A stretch of 64,000 bases of DNA from Diplonema papillatum (lineage: Eukaryota; Euglenozoa; Diplonemea; Diplonemida; Diplonemidae): positions 62,001 through 126,000 of the forward strand of contig JAPJBO010000126.1 of NCBI GenBank assembly GCA_030068145.1. Direction: 5' to 3'. A model generated the notes under the pieces. The model was not told the origin of the DNA, ran no database searches, and saw only the letters and a list, made by a program, of their open reading frames with translations. The translations under genes were made by a program, and so were the position numbers. Of the stretch, positions 9,390 through 22,562 are shown piece by piece (positions within the stretch are counted from its first letter, which is position 1; every line of letters starts with the position of its first letter).

Positions 9390-11052
9390 TCAAAAGTCTT
9401 GGAAAAGAGCATCGAAGTGGTGCGAAGCCGACGAAGGAGCCGACTTCCTGGAAGGCCGCCGCGAGCGCTGCGCAGAAGGCAGCTCAGAGCTTCGGGGTCG
9501 TTGGTTGGAGCCAGGGTACATTCTGCGCTCGGTGAACAAGGAGCTGACATCGCTGGCTGCATCGGCGGACTTGCGGGGAGGCAGTGGCGAGGCGGCGTTG
9601 AACAGAAACTCCGCCAACGGGCCACTGGTTCTGCCGCGGGGCTTCTTTCCGGCTTCGACAGGCACCTGAAGTGCTCTCTTCTTGGGCCGTTCGCGGCTGG
9701 ATCTGTGCCTGCTGTGGTGCGAAGGATCCGAGCTCGGGTTCGACTTGTCTTTCGACTTCGACCGGACGCGGGGCTCTGACTCCCCGTTGCCTTCGTTCTT
9801 CCGATTAGCCCTTGAATCTTGACGGTCGTCTTCTGTGTACGAGTCTCTCGAGTTCTGGTCCACGAATACAGGAACTATGCCGCTTGGGACCGCGTTTGCT
9901 GTAATCCGCCTGACCGCCTCCACATGCTCGATGTCCAACCGTGCCCGTTCCGCGTCTCTTGCCTTCCCCAAGACGAGAACGCCGTTCTGGAACTCTGCCA
10001 GCATGCGCTTCTCGAGGACAGTCGTCAGTTTGTTGTGGAGCTCAGCGACTTCGCGGTCCGCGATCGCCTGCGAGGACTTGTTCATCTCGCGCTTCCGCAT
10101 CACGTCCGCGTCGACAACTCTCGCCTGGTGCTCCTTTTCCAAGGCCTCCTTCTCGTGCATTGCTTTGTAGGCGCGTGCTCTGTCGTTGACCTCCGTACCA
10201 TCCGCCAACGCCTGCTGTTCCTGCCCGAAGCGACTGTCAAGCTCGAGCAACACTTTCACATCAGCCGCATGCCGCTTCTCATGTTCAACCTGCTGCAACT
10301 CCTCGACCTCAGCCTGGGCCGCGGTTTGCTCAGCCAGCAAGGCTGCCACCTGCTCTTCCCTGCGTGCTTTTTCTTCGAGCACACTCGCCTCCTCCGCGGA
10401 AATCGCTCTTTCTTCATCCTCTTCGTCCAGCTCTGCTCCGTGCTCAGTGTCACGGTCCTTTTTGCATTCCACTCCCATCGTCTCCTTCTTCAGCATGGCC
10501 TCCTGAACAGCCGCAGCCCATTTCCTCTCACCGTCCGCTGCCGTATTCCCCTCCACCTCGTTCAAAGCGGCTGCGGCTACCACGCGTGTGCCTTCCAGAT
10601 CCTCTTGGTCGGACCTGCGGGGGGGAGAAAGTAGGTCAGTCAAGCCCACTACAGCACCAACCCCACCTATCAAAAAGCAACACCAGCACGACAGGGAGCG
10701 TGCAAAAACCTTTTTCGGATAAAGACGCATGTCGACTGAGTCCGATCGCAGAATTACCATTTAAGGTACTGTTCTTCCCTTTCGCTCCCTCGTGCGTGGC
10801 TTTCTGCCGAATAGCCGATAGCCGAATGAACAATTCACAACACAACACAGTAACACGGCTGCCATACTGTGTAACTGCGCGCTTCCACCGCTGACGATCG
10901 GCGGCTACCTGATTAGCCAATGCTTGCGAATACTTCTCAGCGGCAGCTACCCGCGGCGAATACTGTGTCGCTACCTTCTTCAGCTGTGCGTGATGGAGCG
11001 TCCTGTGAAATTGTTGCGAATCAGTGCCAGCATATTTTTCTATTGGGAACAT
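9390..11052 (-). CDS. Two-exon coiled-coil protein with basic Ser/Arg-rich tail, function unknown
   Basis: Exon 1 is 11052-10868 and exon 2 10614-9390, for about 469 residues. The intron (253 bp) has donor CA/GTATGG and a strong acceptor, a pyrimidine tract ending CCCCGCAG; phase 2 on both sides makes a Gln codon. Residues about 20-320 are charged helix (LKKVATQ..., then Glu/Ala-rich heptads with EEKARREEQVAALLAEQ), with an acidic DEEDEE patch. The tail (about 330-440) is basic and Ser/Arg-rich (SRHRSSRERPKKR), which suggests nuclear or RNA-associated location by inference only. No catalytic motif is seen. A longer open frame without the intron would start at 10760, but its N-terminus reads through the pyrimidine tract, so the spliced model is preferred. 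The start ATG lies about 120 bp from the end of the neighbouring copy-B gene, on the same strand. Confidence 0.6.
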
Positions 11053-11072
11053 GAACCTGCTGTCAGCATTAT

Positions 11073-11870
11073 TTTTCGAAATGCATGTGTCACTGCAATT
11101 AGGAGACAGCCACGCACATTGCGCGCACGTGGCGGCCCTCTTCGAATTCGGTCCTGGCGGGGGAAGAGATGCTTATTGTAGTAAGTGCGTGTAACCCAGC
11201 GCGGAGGGGGAATGCGGGAAGTGCTCGGACGCGCACAGCGCCGTATAGTGCTTCCACTCATTCCACAACCTTTGACTTGTTGAGGTGTGCTCTCTCACTC
11301 TCTCGGCCGCACCACGAAGAAAAGTAACACATACCACAGAGCACGATTGCGCCTGTCCGTCGCCGCTTGTAAACCGGCGCCAGCAGCCTTTTCCGCTCCA
11401 GCCAGCTCGGCCCAGAACCGGATCAACCCTTCGGTGCGGCAAAGACCGGCGACGACGGCGGCGCCGGAGGTCCGCGCGTCGTCGACGGCCACCGACATTT
11501 CTCGTCCGGCCGCGTCGATCTCCGCTTGGTGCCTGCGGTAACCATCGCGGCACGTAGCGAGCTCTTGGCACCGGTCGCGCACGGTCGCGCGGGAGGCCCT
11601 GATGGCCTGTATTTCCACCCCCCGGCGCTGTATCGATTCCTTCCTCTGCTTCAGTTCTTCTTGAACGGCGGCGTCACACTCAAGCAGCTGCCTTCTGCGT
11701 TGCAGAAGCTTTTCATTCGCCACCTCCGCTTCGCGGCACGACTGCAGCAGCGCGTCCGCCGAGTCGTGCAAGCCATTCGATGCCATGCTCTCGTATTTTT
11801 CTTCGCCTCCTTTTGTGTGTGTTGTGTGTATGTGTGCTTTCTCCTATCGGTTCAATGACGCACCTGCTTT
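11073..11870. repeat. Segmental duplication, copy B (partner 5775-6580)
   Basis: Same unit as copy A, offset by 5298 bp and almost identical from 11077 to 11786. Past the start codon it becomes alignable but diverged (shared GCCTCCTTTTGTGT and ACGCACCTGCT blocks). Identity is much higher in coding and intron sequence than just upstream, so either the duplication breakpoint or a gene-conversion boundary lies near the ATG. Confidence 0.92.
11173..11786 (-). CDS. Two-exon coiled-coil protein of unknown function, copy B
   Basis: Exons 11786-11335 and 11269-11173, with the same 65-bp intron and the same predicted 182-residue protein as the copy at 5875-6488. I see no difference between the two predicted proteins. 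The copy sits immediately downstream of the ATG of the 9390-11052 gene (about 120 bp away, same strand). Upstream it is followed by an (AGAG)n tract and then the macrosatellite. Two identical intron-containing genes mean a recent DNA duplication, not retroposition. Confidence 0.6.
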
Positions 11871-12111
11871 GCTGGAAACATAACTTAAAGAGAGAGAGGG
11901 AGAGAGAGACGAGTTGGAGTGCAGGGACCGTCTCTCCGAGGAGTTTCGGTCGCCTCACTACTACCGTGTACTTCTAAGGCGGGCGTAGGTCGTTCCGTCG
12001 GAGGCACGGTGCGGGCCGCTGCCCCGTTACCGAGGGTGACGGCGTCGACGTTGACACAGCGGGGGCCGTTCTGGCTGGCAGGCGAGCCCGTCTCGCGGGG
12101 GAGGACCGCCT
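11787..12111. other. Short spacer before the macrosatellite
   Basis: It contains a GA-rich microsatellite (about 11888-11912). A minus-strand open stretch (11885 to about 12115) reads into the first satellite unit and looks mildly protein-like (Pro/Thr-rich), but it has no domain and no defined start. Confidence 0.3.
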
Positions 12112-14966
12112 TGAAAGTCGCAGGCTCTTTTCTTCTTGGCAGTTGCACGGCCTACGGAGGCTAGCGCCTTGATGGGAAAATTCAGCTTCCATTGAAAGAA
12201 GGGCACGTCTTGCAGGGACTCAGGCACGGCATCGTTCCAACGGTCGCTGAGCACACCCGGTGCAGAGTGTCACTTGAAGGACACGAGCGGCACGGGTCAA
12301 CTTCACCAAACGCGCCCTCCAAAGGTTGAGGAAGAGGAGTTTGGTGCTCCGGGCGGCCTCCTTGACCTTTTCAGCAGCGCGCTGTGCTCCTTGTCGTTCG
12401 GGTACGCAAGTTCGCATATGCGTGCCCATGCAGACTTACCGTATTCGGAGTCGACGAGACGTTCCTTCAGCCGATGAGGAGATCCGTGAAAGATAGACCC
12501 GGGGACCAATAGTATGGGCCTGAACAAGATGCAGAGCACCAGGCTATCTGTAGTCCATCCGTGATCACAAACCCAAGGAAAAGCGAACCAAAACTCTGCG
12601 GAGCCAAAAAGGTCGAACCTACCGGCGCAATTATGTTCCCTCGTCGGATGTAAAAGGTTCTGCGGGCATTGTTGAAAGTCGCAGGCTCTTTTCTTCTTGG
12701 CAGTTGCACGGCCTACGGAGGCTAGCGCCTTGATGGGAAAATTCAGCTTCCATTGAAAGAAGGGCACGTCTTGCAGGGACTCAGGCACGGCATCGTTCCA
12801 ACGGTCGCTACGCCGCAGCTGCTGGCACACCCGGTGCAGAGTGTCACTTGAAGGACACGAGCGGCACGGGTCAACTTCACCAAACGCGCCCTCCAAAGGT
12901 TGAGGAAGAGGAGTTTGGTGCTCCGGGCGGCCTCCTTGACCTTTTCAGCAGCGCGCTGTGCTTCTTGTCGTTCGGGTACGCAAGTTCGCATATGCGTGCC
13001 CATGCAGACTCACCGTATTCGGAGTCGACTAGACGTTCCTTCAGCCGATGAGGAGATCCGTGAAAGATAGACCCGGGGACCAATAGTATGGGCCTGAACA
13101 AGATGCAGAGCACCAGGCTATCTGTAGTCCATCCGTGATCACAAACCCAAGGAAAAGCGAACCAAAACTCTGCGGAGCCAAAAAGGTCGAACCTACCGGC
13201 GCAATTATGTTCCCTCGTCGGATGTAAAAGGTTCTGCGGGCATTGTTGAAAGTCGCAGGCTCTTTTCTTCTTGGCAGTTGCACGGCCTACGGAGGCTAGC
13301 GCCTTGATGGGAAAATTCAGCTTCCATTGAAAGAAGGGCACGTCTTGCAGGGACTCAGGCACGGCATCGTTCCAACGGTCGCTACGCCGCAGCTGCTGGC
13401 ACACCCGGTGCAGAGTGTCACTTGAAGGACACGAGCGGCACGGGTCAACTTCACCAAACGCGCCCTCCAAAGGTTGAGGAAGAGGAGTTTGGTGCTCCGG
13501 GCGGCCTCCTTGACCTTTTCAGCAGCGCGCTGTGCTTCTTGTCGTTCGGGTACGCAAGTTCGCATATGCGTGCCCATGCAGACTCACCGTATTCGGAGTC
13601 GACTAGACGTTCCTTCAGCCGATGAGGAGATCCGTGAAAGATAGACCCGGGGACCAATAGTATGGGCCTGAACAAGATGCAGAGCACCAGGCTATCTGTA
13701 GTCCATCCGTGATCACAAACCCAAGGAAAAGCGAACCAAAACTCTGCGGAGCCAAAAAGGTCGAACCTACCGGCGCAATTATGTTCCCTCGTCGGATGTA
13801 AAAGGTTCTGCGGGCATTGTTGAAAGTCGCAGGCTCTTTTCTTCTTGGCAGTTGCACGGCCTACGGAGGCTAGCGCCTTGATGGGAAAATTCAGCTTCCA
13901 TTGAAAGAAGGGCACGTCTTGCAGGGACTCAGGCACGGCATCGTTCCAACGGTCGCTACGCCGCAGCTGCTGGCACACCCGGTGCAGAGTGTCACTTGAA
14001 GGACACGAGCGGCACGGGTCAACTTCACCAAACGCGCCCTCCAAAGGTTGAGGAAGAGGAGTTTGGTGCTCCGGGCGGCCTCCTTGACCTTTTCAGCAGC
14101 GCGCTGTGCTTCTTGTCGTTCGGGTACGCAAGTTCGCATATGCGTGCCCATGCAGACTCACCGTATTCGGAGTCGACTAGACGTTCCTTCAGCCGATGAG
14201 GAGATCCGTGAAAGATAGACCCGGGGACCAATAGTATGGGCCTGAACAAGATGCAGAGCACCAGGCTATCTGTAGTCCATCCGTGATCACAAACCCAAGG
14301 AAAAGCGAACCAAAACTCTGCGGAGCCAAAAAGGTCGAACCTACCGGCGCAATTATGTTCCCTCGTCGGATGTAAAAGGTTCTGCGGGCATTGTTGAAAG
14401 TCGCAGGCTCTTTTCTTCTTGGCAGTTGCACGGCCTACGGAGGCTAGCGCCTTGATGGGAAAATTCAGCTTCCATTGAAAGAAGGGCACGTCTTGCAGGG
14501 ACTCAGGCACGGCATCGTTCCAACGGTCGCTACGCCGCAGCTGCTGGCACACCCGGTGCAGAGTGTCACTTGAAGGACACGAGCGGCACGGGTCAACTTC
14601 ACCAAACGCGCCCTCCAAAGGTTGAGGAAGAGGAGTTTGGTGCTCCGGGCGGCCTCCTTGACCTTTTCAGCAGCGCGCTGTGCTTCTTGTCGTTCGGGTA
14701 CGCAAGTTCGCATATGCGTGCCCATGCAGACTCACCGTATTCGGAGTCGACTAGACGTTCCTTCAGCCGATGAGGAGATCCGTGAAAGATAGACCCGGGG
14801 ACCAATAGTATGGGCCTGAACAAGATGCAGAGCACCAGGCTATCTGTAGTCCATCCGTGATCACAAACCCAAGGAAAAGCGAACCAAAACTCTGCGGAGC
14901 CAAAAAGGTCGAACCTACCGGCGCAATTATGTTCCCTCGTCGGATGTAAAAGGTTCTGCGGGCATT
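12112..14966. repeat. 574-bp macrosatellite, five tandem units
   Basis: Units begin with TTGAAAGTCGCAGGCTC at about 12112, 12673, 13247, 13821 and 14395. Spacing is 561, 574, 574 and 574 bp; the last unit ends near 14966 with GGGCATTG. The first unit lacks about 13 bp at the CTACGCCGCAGCTGCTGG site and carries three other visible changes (CTCCTTGTCG, CTTACCG, CGACGAG). The remaining units look identical. Each unit holds an open minus-strand frame of 197 codons, but 574 is not a multiple of three, so the units do not join into one repeat protein. The helical frame inside the unit (EAQRAAEKVKEAARSTKLL) suggests it may derive from a gene fragment. Confidence 0.95.
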
Positions 14967-15796
14967 GACTCTGGAGAAAACTTCCGATTTTTTTTTCCGT
15001 TTCCACGATTTCCATTTCCACGTGTGTCCACGTCCCGAACACTGCCACGTTCAAACTTTTTCGTCTTTGGGTCCATTCTTCGCAGATCTTTCCATCGCAG
15101 CTGATCTCAAGCAAAAATTCGTCGAAAAAGGTCTGGTACTGTGGACCGGCTTCCAGGAGCCAGGATCAGGCCCACAGGCGTACTTGAGAAGCAACCAGAC
15201 TCCGTCGGGGAGCTGGGGTGGGGGGGCGTTCAACTCAAATTTCTGCTCAAAAAACCGAGATCGGAGCCAAGAATATGGTTTCAACACTTTTTTTTTCTTC
15301 GTTTTTTTGAGGCTTTTGAGTGGTGAAATCTGAAATCTTTTTTCCAGTCACTGGGAGCCACTGAGACACTGAGTGACTCAGCCACTGGTAGCCACCAGCC
15401 ACTATCCCCCACTGTTACAGGTGTCTCCTTGGTGGGGGACTCGAAACTATGAAATAAGAGTGTGAGAAGGTTCGTAGAGCTTCGCAGATTCCCTCGGAAA
15501 TCCATGAAGCTTGAGTTTTTTCACCGCACGAACTGTGTCGCTGTACCGAGCTATGGGACAGAGCCGACCGGCGAAGTCTCCCTGCGCGTGCGAGCCGTGG
15601 CCAACGGCGGCGGCTTGCGCGGCGGCAACAGCGTCGAAGAGTGCAACAGGCGTTTTACCTTCAGGAGGGCCAATACCTCGACAGGGCAGTACCGAACTGG
15701 CACGCCGTCGGGCCCAATCGGAGCAAAGGGGGCAACAGCTCGACCCGCTCAAAGGTGAGGTGTCTACTGCACGTTCCTTTTTGCCTTGGACGTAGT
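14967..15796. other. Region after the macrosatellite, no supported gene
   Basis: Rich in short direct repeats (GAGCCACTGAG, CAGCCACTGGTAGCCACCAGCCACT at about 15346-15402) and T-runs. Minus-strand frames at 15447-15752 are open but featureless. Confidence 0.3.
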
Positions 15797-16072
15797 CTAA
15801 TCTACCCTCACGCTGCCCTTGCCGACGCGGACATCCTCCGTGAAAATCGACTGCATGCCGAAGGTTCTCAGAAGAGTAAAATGCTCAACCAGAAACTGCA
15901 GAGCTGCGCCATACTCGCCAACAGTCTGCACGAAGCCGAAGATCTGACAACCGGGCGCCACCCAGGGGCTCGCCGTTTTCAGGGTCAGGTGAAGTTCTCT
16001 CCACCTGACCATCCTACGGAGGTGTCGCCAGCAGGATCCTCGCAACACAGCCGTCCGCCGTGTTCTCAGCAA
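15797..16072 (-). CDS. Possible exon of an unrecognised minus-strand gene
   Basis: An open frame of 91 codons with ordinary protein-like composition (segments such as APGCQIFGFVQTVGEYG and LQFLVEHFTLLRTFG) and little low complexity. No homologous family is recognised, the start may be an internal Met or a splice site, and no partner exon could be joined with confidence. The opposite strand is also open (to 16084), so coding status is uncertain. Confidence 0.2.
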   Translation of the reverse strand: MLRTRRTAVLRGSCWRHLRRMVRWRELHLTLKTASPWVAPGCQIFGFVQTVGEYGAALQFLVEHFTLLRTFGMQSIFTEDVRVGKGSVRVD

Positions 16073-16252
16073 TCATGGCGTTGATGATGTTGTGGGGTAT
16101 CCGCAGAAAGTTTCTAGCCTCCGAACCGTCGTCGAGAATGGTTGCACGCCTTCGCTCGCACACTGCTCTCTGTAAGTAGCTGTGTTCGAGTAGTAACCCC
16201 TTTTCGTGCTCAGGTTGTGTACAGGCTTCTCATGCGAGCGCGGGCGCCACAT

Positions 16253-16283
16253 CGGGAGATATGTCCACATCGGGAGATATGTC
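16253..16283. repeat. Short direct repeat CATCGGGAGATATGTCC
   Basis: Two adjacent 17-bp copies, the unit repeating without a spacer. No function is inferred. Confidence 0.6.
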
Positions 16284-16783
16284 CTCGAGGGCACGCTTTA
16301 GCGCCTGCTGCTGAGACGTTGACCTCTTCTCAACCGGTGGTACGGGGGTAATAATGCAACAACTTGTTTGGAGGTACGCGGAACCTGTGTCTTCTTCTTC
16401 AGACAGAACAGTCTGACTCTTCAGGTGCCTGCGTCATAGCCAAGACCACTTATTCTCACTACGCGAGATCCGTCTCCGGAAGTAGGGCCTCTACGACCGT
16501 GTCGTAGCACTCAGACAGAAACCGGCGGGGCGGGGCGGGAGGTTGGTTTCAGTTTGTGGTGCTTTATGCTCTGCTTTCGCAGAGGTTTTGCATTACCTTG
16601 TTTTCGCCAGGGATTGGATTTGGTTGGTTGCGTGAGGCGGCCGCACGACAGATGGCCGCAGAACCGGAGACGGCTCGCACGAGCTGTGGGGACTCGATTG
16701 ATGTTTCGTCTCATCGGAACAGCAGCATTTTGGTCAAACGTTGTAGACGATGCTTGACCAGCAGGACCCAGCCGGGACCTACT

Positions 16784-16938
16784 TACACGGTGAGGTCTAG
16801 CCAGCTGGAGTTAAAGAGGGTGTACCCAAGTCACACCCGAAACGCGGTTGTGCCACAACCCAAACGCGTGTAAATCCCCACCCGCTTTTGCTTTTACTCC
16901 AGCTTCTGAGGCCGGACCTCACCGTGTACACTGCGTTA
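16784..16938. mobile_element. MITE-like inverted-repeat element
   Basis: The left arm ACACGGTGAGGTC...CCAGCTGGAGTTAAAG (16784-16815) is the imperfect reverse complement of the right arm CTTTTACTCCAGCTTCTGAGG...CCTCACCGTGT (16893-16938), with about 75 bp between. The total of about 155 bp, the terminal placement of the complementarity and the absence of an ORF fit a miniature inverted-repeat element. A target-site duplication is not clear. Confidence 0.6.
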
Positions 16939-18315
16939 CCATGGGATACTAAGTGTAGTGTATCTCTATCTCGGAGGCACACTTTGGTATTTAGCAAATT
17001 TGAGCTTGTTGCCCCCCCACTCCCCTGAGCTGCCGGCGTATGTTGTGTGGCGAGCTCAGGGTCACTGTTGGCGAGGACGCGGTGCGCCGTCGCATACTCG
17101 CTTCAGTACCATTCTCCCCGACGAAACTGAACGCCGGGCATTATCACGCTGAGCGAGCCAATCTCAGCTGGATCAGCGTGGGTAAACTTCGCCCGAGTCC
17201 ATGTAAAGACCTCGTGACATGCTTCCTCGTTACGCACTTGCGTCAAGGAAAGAGCGAGGCAAATGGAACGAAAAGAGGGCAAAAGTGCCAAAAAAAAAAA
17301 AAAAAAAAGAAACAATGGCAGTCGAGCCAGAGAAATCCCTCCCTCCCTAGATTCCGAAGAAAATAGAGGGTCAAAATAATAACTCTGGGCCCGAACGGGG
17401 GGGAAAAAAGGGATAGGTAACCCAAGAAAGCCATACAGGCTGCCGGTTCGGCACCACGCGTCCCAGTTCGCTTTCGCCATTTTTGAATGCGCAGCAGCTT
17501 GTTCACGCTTGCCGAGCAAATCCTCCAACTTCGATCGTCGTGGGCGGACGAGGCAACCGACCCCATGGTGACCGCGAAAGCAGCCTGTACCGTACCAACG
17601 CTGTCGCGAGCAAGACCGTCCTTAAAAAAAAAAAAAAAAAAAAACGAAAAAAGGAACAAAAAAAAAAAAAAAAGAAAAAACAGAGGTAGAAACGTTGCGG
17701 GTTTCCTTTGGAGGGGGAGATGAAGCGGAGAGGGGGGGTATCCCTCAATTCCTTGTGAAACTGGCGGAAACCAGCAGAGTCCGAAGCCTCTTCACAAGAA
17801 ACACGTTGTGAACTCGCGCACGGTTGACAAGTACAACTACGCCTGCCAGTCGTTGGTTATGATAACGACCCGTTGGTGTCATGACCACATATGGCAAGTA
17901 CATACTTGCTATCGAATGTCACTCGTCACCCGCGCGGCGCACCATCATTAAAGGGGAGGGGCGTTGACAAAGAAGACATCATTGAGTACGATCGCTAGTA
18001 TCGGTGGGTGCTCCTGTTTTTTTTTTGGCACCCCTTCGCTTGGGGCTGGAGCGTGCGGTGGCACCCGCAGTAGCCACTCGCGCGACCCAGTGCTCGGGTC
18101 ACGGGAGCGTGGTCTCATTTGTGAGAGCCTTGCAATATGGCGAGCTGAGGAGAGAAAAAGGAAGATGGGCAATCGGGTCTTTGGCGGCCACCGCAGCCAA
18201 TCAAAAAACATGTGCTTGCTCGGCTGAGCACCTCCGGGCGGGACGGAGGGAGAGGTGAGGCTGTTGGAGGCAAAAAAAGGGGAGGTTACGCAAGCAGCTC
18301 TTAGTCGGAGCGACT
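16939..18315. other. A-rich and low-complexity intergenic region
   Basis: It holds two A-rich tracts: a run of about 19 A at 17289-17307, and a longer A-rich stretch with interspersed G and C at 17622-17681. No gene is supported; the Lys- and Phe-rich ORFs read from these tracts are artefacts. Confidence 0.4.
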
Positions 18316-20053
<1,738 letters not shown>

Positions 20054-20221
20054 TGTGGTGACACATTGACGATCCTGTTGACCATGTCCACAGGCCCCGG
20101 ATGATGCAGTCGTCTCTTTTTGAAGGAAGGGTTGGCCCTTGAAACGCTACACGCGGGGACAGGGTTAACTATCCTGGAAAGCTGCACTTTCTTCGTGGTA
20201 GGGTGTCTTGTGGATGTGCAT
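20054..20221 (+). repeat. Dispersed 168-bp repeat R6, copy 1 (partner 52165-52332)
   Basis: About 168 bp from GTGGTGACACATTGACGATC to CTTGTGGATGTGCAT, about 95% identical to 52165-52332, 32 kb away and in the same orientation. Both edges are abrupt. No ORF is shared. Size and sharp ends suggest a SINE- or MITE-like unit, but no A-box, B-box or terminal inverted repeat was recognised. Confidence 0.8.
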
Positions 20222-21076
20222 ACAGCGCTGGAACAAGAATTGTCTAACCCAGGGCATCGTGGCACTGCCAACCTTATTTAATGACACTGTGTCGTTGCTG
20301 CAGCACAAACCCTTTTTTTTGGAGGGAATACGACTACCGTATCTACAGGGGCAGAGCGCGACGCGTGCAAGGGCATGGACCGAAAGAGCCTTTATCTTTT
20401 GCTTGCAGAGGAAGCGAAGCAGACCGGGGTGAGAAAAATGTGCTTTCGCATCGCGTTTGCCCACGAGAAGCTCGGCGCTTTAGAGCACAATCAGTCGCGG
20501 CAAAGGGTGATGCGGGGGTGTGCTTGGACTCATTGATGAGTACCTTGCAACGGCGAGCTGGAGAGAGCAAGGACGATTGGGCATTCGGGTCTTTTGTGAC
20601 GAACGCGCCGAACAAGCTTGCAGAACAGGGGAGGAAGCAAGAGGAGAGAAAGCGTGGCTGCTGGAGGCAGGAGGGGCACCACAATGAGCCGCCCTTCTTC
20701 GGGGGTTTCGAACGTATGACTACAATTCTTCACTTCGCCGTGCAACCGGCAAGATGTTTGTTGTAGCCGGCTACGAAGCGGAGCTTACTGAGACAAACTT
20801 GTCAGCAAAGACGAGGAGCCTCTGTTTCGGCTGCTTCATTGCGAAGCAAAAAACGGCGGTGTTTGGAAGCTGGGGGGCGACAAAATTTCGGTCAAACGAG
20901 CGCGGGGAAAAAAACTCGCCATTTCGGGCGCGGATCGCCGTGTACTCTTTCACAGCATACGGAGTTCCACACGCGGAAAGCGGTCGTCGCACTCACTTTT
21001 CTTATTTATCGTCTTTCACGGTTCTCGTTCCTTCTTGTGTGGCAGAAGTTCATTGTGGCAGGTTTCTTGAGGCGGC
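20222..21076. other. Intergenic region between GAPDH and its partial copy
   Basis: No gene is recognised on either strand. Short ORFs here are mutually overlapping and featureless. Confidence 0.35.
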
Positions 21077-21230
21077 TGGTCCGATCGACGGAAAACGTCT
21101 GAGCTTGGACTTTGAAGGCGACCCTTGGAAGGAATAGATTCTACGACCATCGTTCACTCCATGTTCTGCGGCAGGAGTTCGTCGTGCAGGTGTTCATGAG
21201 CCGACAGGTCCGATCGACGGAAAACGTCTG
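21077..21230. repeat. Pair of 24-bp direct repeats 130 bp apart
   Basis: GGTCCGATCGACGGAAAACG with four further shared bases occurs at 21077-21100 and 21207-21230. The surrounding sequence is loosely similar (CAGGAGTTCGTCGTGCAGG against CAGAAGTTCATTGTGGCAGG), indicating an old tandem duplication of about 130 bp. Confidence 0.6.
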
Positions 21231-21439
21231 CGTCAGGACCAAGAAGGCGACCCATATTGCTGAAGCAAAAACCTTCTACGCCATTCCATCTTCTGCTGCT
21301 GGCATCGACCGTGCAAGTTTCATCGGTGAACCAGCCGCAGAAGATGGAGTGATCCCCGCCGGGCTGGCGTTCAATAGTCCCTAGCCCAGGACAGGTACTT
21401 GCAGCCGCGTCCGGTACCTCGGGATTGACTTTGTTTTCT

Positions 21440-21839
21440 TGACGCCCATGACGTACATCGGCTCATCCGCGGACGACGCGGTGATGACAACTCGCTTCGC
21501 ACCGCCCTTCAGGTGCAAGCACGCCATCTCCGGGGTGGCGAACTTTCCCGAGGATTCGATAACCACGTCCACGCCGGCCGTCCCCCACGGGATGTCGGCC
21601 GGCTCCCAGCAGTTGTAGACCTTGATTGTCCTATCGTCAACGACGAGGTTCCCGTCTTCGACTCTCGCGTTGACGTATCTTTGCCCGTGTACCGAGTCGT
21701 CGTGGAACTGGTCCACCATGTACCTTGCGTCGAAGAACGGGTCGTTGAGCGCCACGATTTCCACGTCGGGGTTCTTGCGGGCCGCTCTGAACACAAGCCT
21801 GCCGACGCGGCCGAACCCGTTGATTCCAACGCGGACCAT
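21440..21839 (-). pseudogene. Truncated GAPDH paralogue (N-terminal Rossmann half only)
   Basis: From ATG at 21839, about 133 residues align with the complete GAPDH nearby (GINGFGRVGR, LNDPFFD, DIPWG, VVIESSGKF, GGAKRVVIT, YVMGV). Homology then stops at about 21440 and the frame runs on without similarity to a stop at 21381. The catalytic Cys, His and the whole C-terminal domain are missing, and no remaining exon was found between 19.9 and 21.4 kb. The N-terminal half has many amino-acid differences from the intact copy but no stop codons, so the duplication is not recent or was under constraint for a while. It cannot be a working dehydrogenase alone. Confidence 0.8.
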
Positions 21840-22562
21840 TTTGCTTCCTTGCTTCGTTTTGTTGGTTTTTGTGTTTCCGACGATGAACATCGGTCCAGTT
21901 TCTTTCAGGAGCGGATGGAACCTTAAAATTGGTGCTGGAATCAGGGAATACTGCCAGTATCGCTCAGACGGCTGATGGCAGCCTTCTTAGGCTGCCTTCG
22001 CCGAATTGAACCCTCATTTTTGCGATTTATCGACAAGATTCCACTGGGCATGACTCAGGATTCCTTTGAGCTGGGGAAAAGGTTTTAGCAGCGTTCTCCT
22101 CATACAGGAAAGAGTAGCCGGCGGACATTTCCCCGTTTGCCAACAGTAGCGCCAGGACAACGTCCAGAGTTGATTGGTGGAGCAGAAGCTCGCGACTTGA
22201 AGTCGCGGGCTCTCACCCGATTGACCTGTGAATAGCAGGAAACCGTGCCACCGATGTTGTAGACAACTGCTAGCTGGGCGTGACTCCTCTTTGGACCCCA
22301 TGAACATCACCTGCCCCTGCTGCTGACTTTCTTGCCAAAGGCAAGAAAGTTCTGGCAATCTTGGAAGCGGCACGAGGCTTTTGAGCAACGTACTGAAGGA
22401 CAAGGCTTGGGGCTTGACCAGCGGCAAAAACTCTGAAGTGTTTCATCCGCAGACGTGGGGTCTGTTCTCGGTCAAGGCCGCGGGTCTAACCGAGCTGACA
22501 CCAAGAGCTTCTTCAGGCCAGGGGCACGGCGTAAAGGGGGGGAAAATCTTAGTTTCGTGTTC
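21840..22562. other. Intergenic region up to the DNA transposon
   Basis: It contains a near-perfect palindrome CGCGACTTGAAGTCGCG at about 22193-22209. A minus-strand open stretch (22014-22427) has no recognisable domain. Confidence 0.35.

Noticed and set aside
12303..14618. Family of four tandem 197-residue genes
   Set aside because: The ORFs repeat only because the DNA unit repeats, each overlaps the next, and no domain or splice structure supports them.
17040..17723. Lys-rich and Phe-rich ORFs
   Set aside because: They are translations of the poly-A/T tracts.
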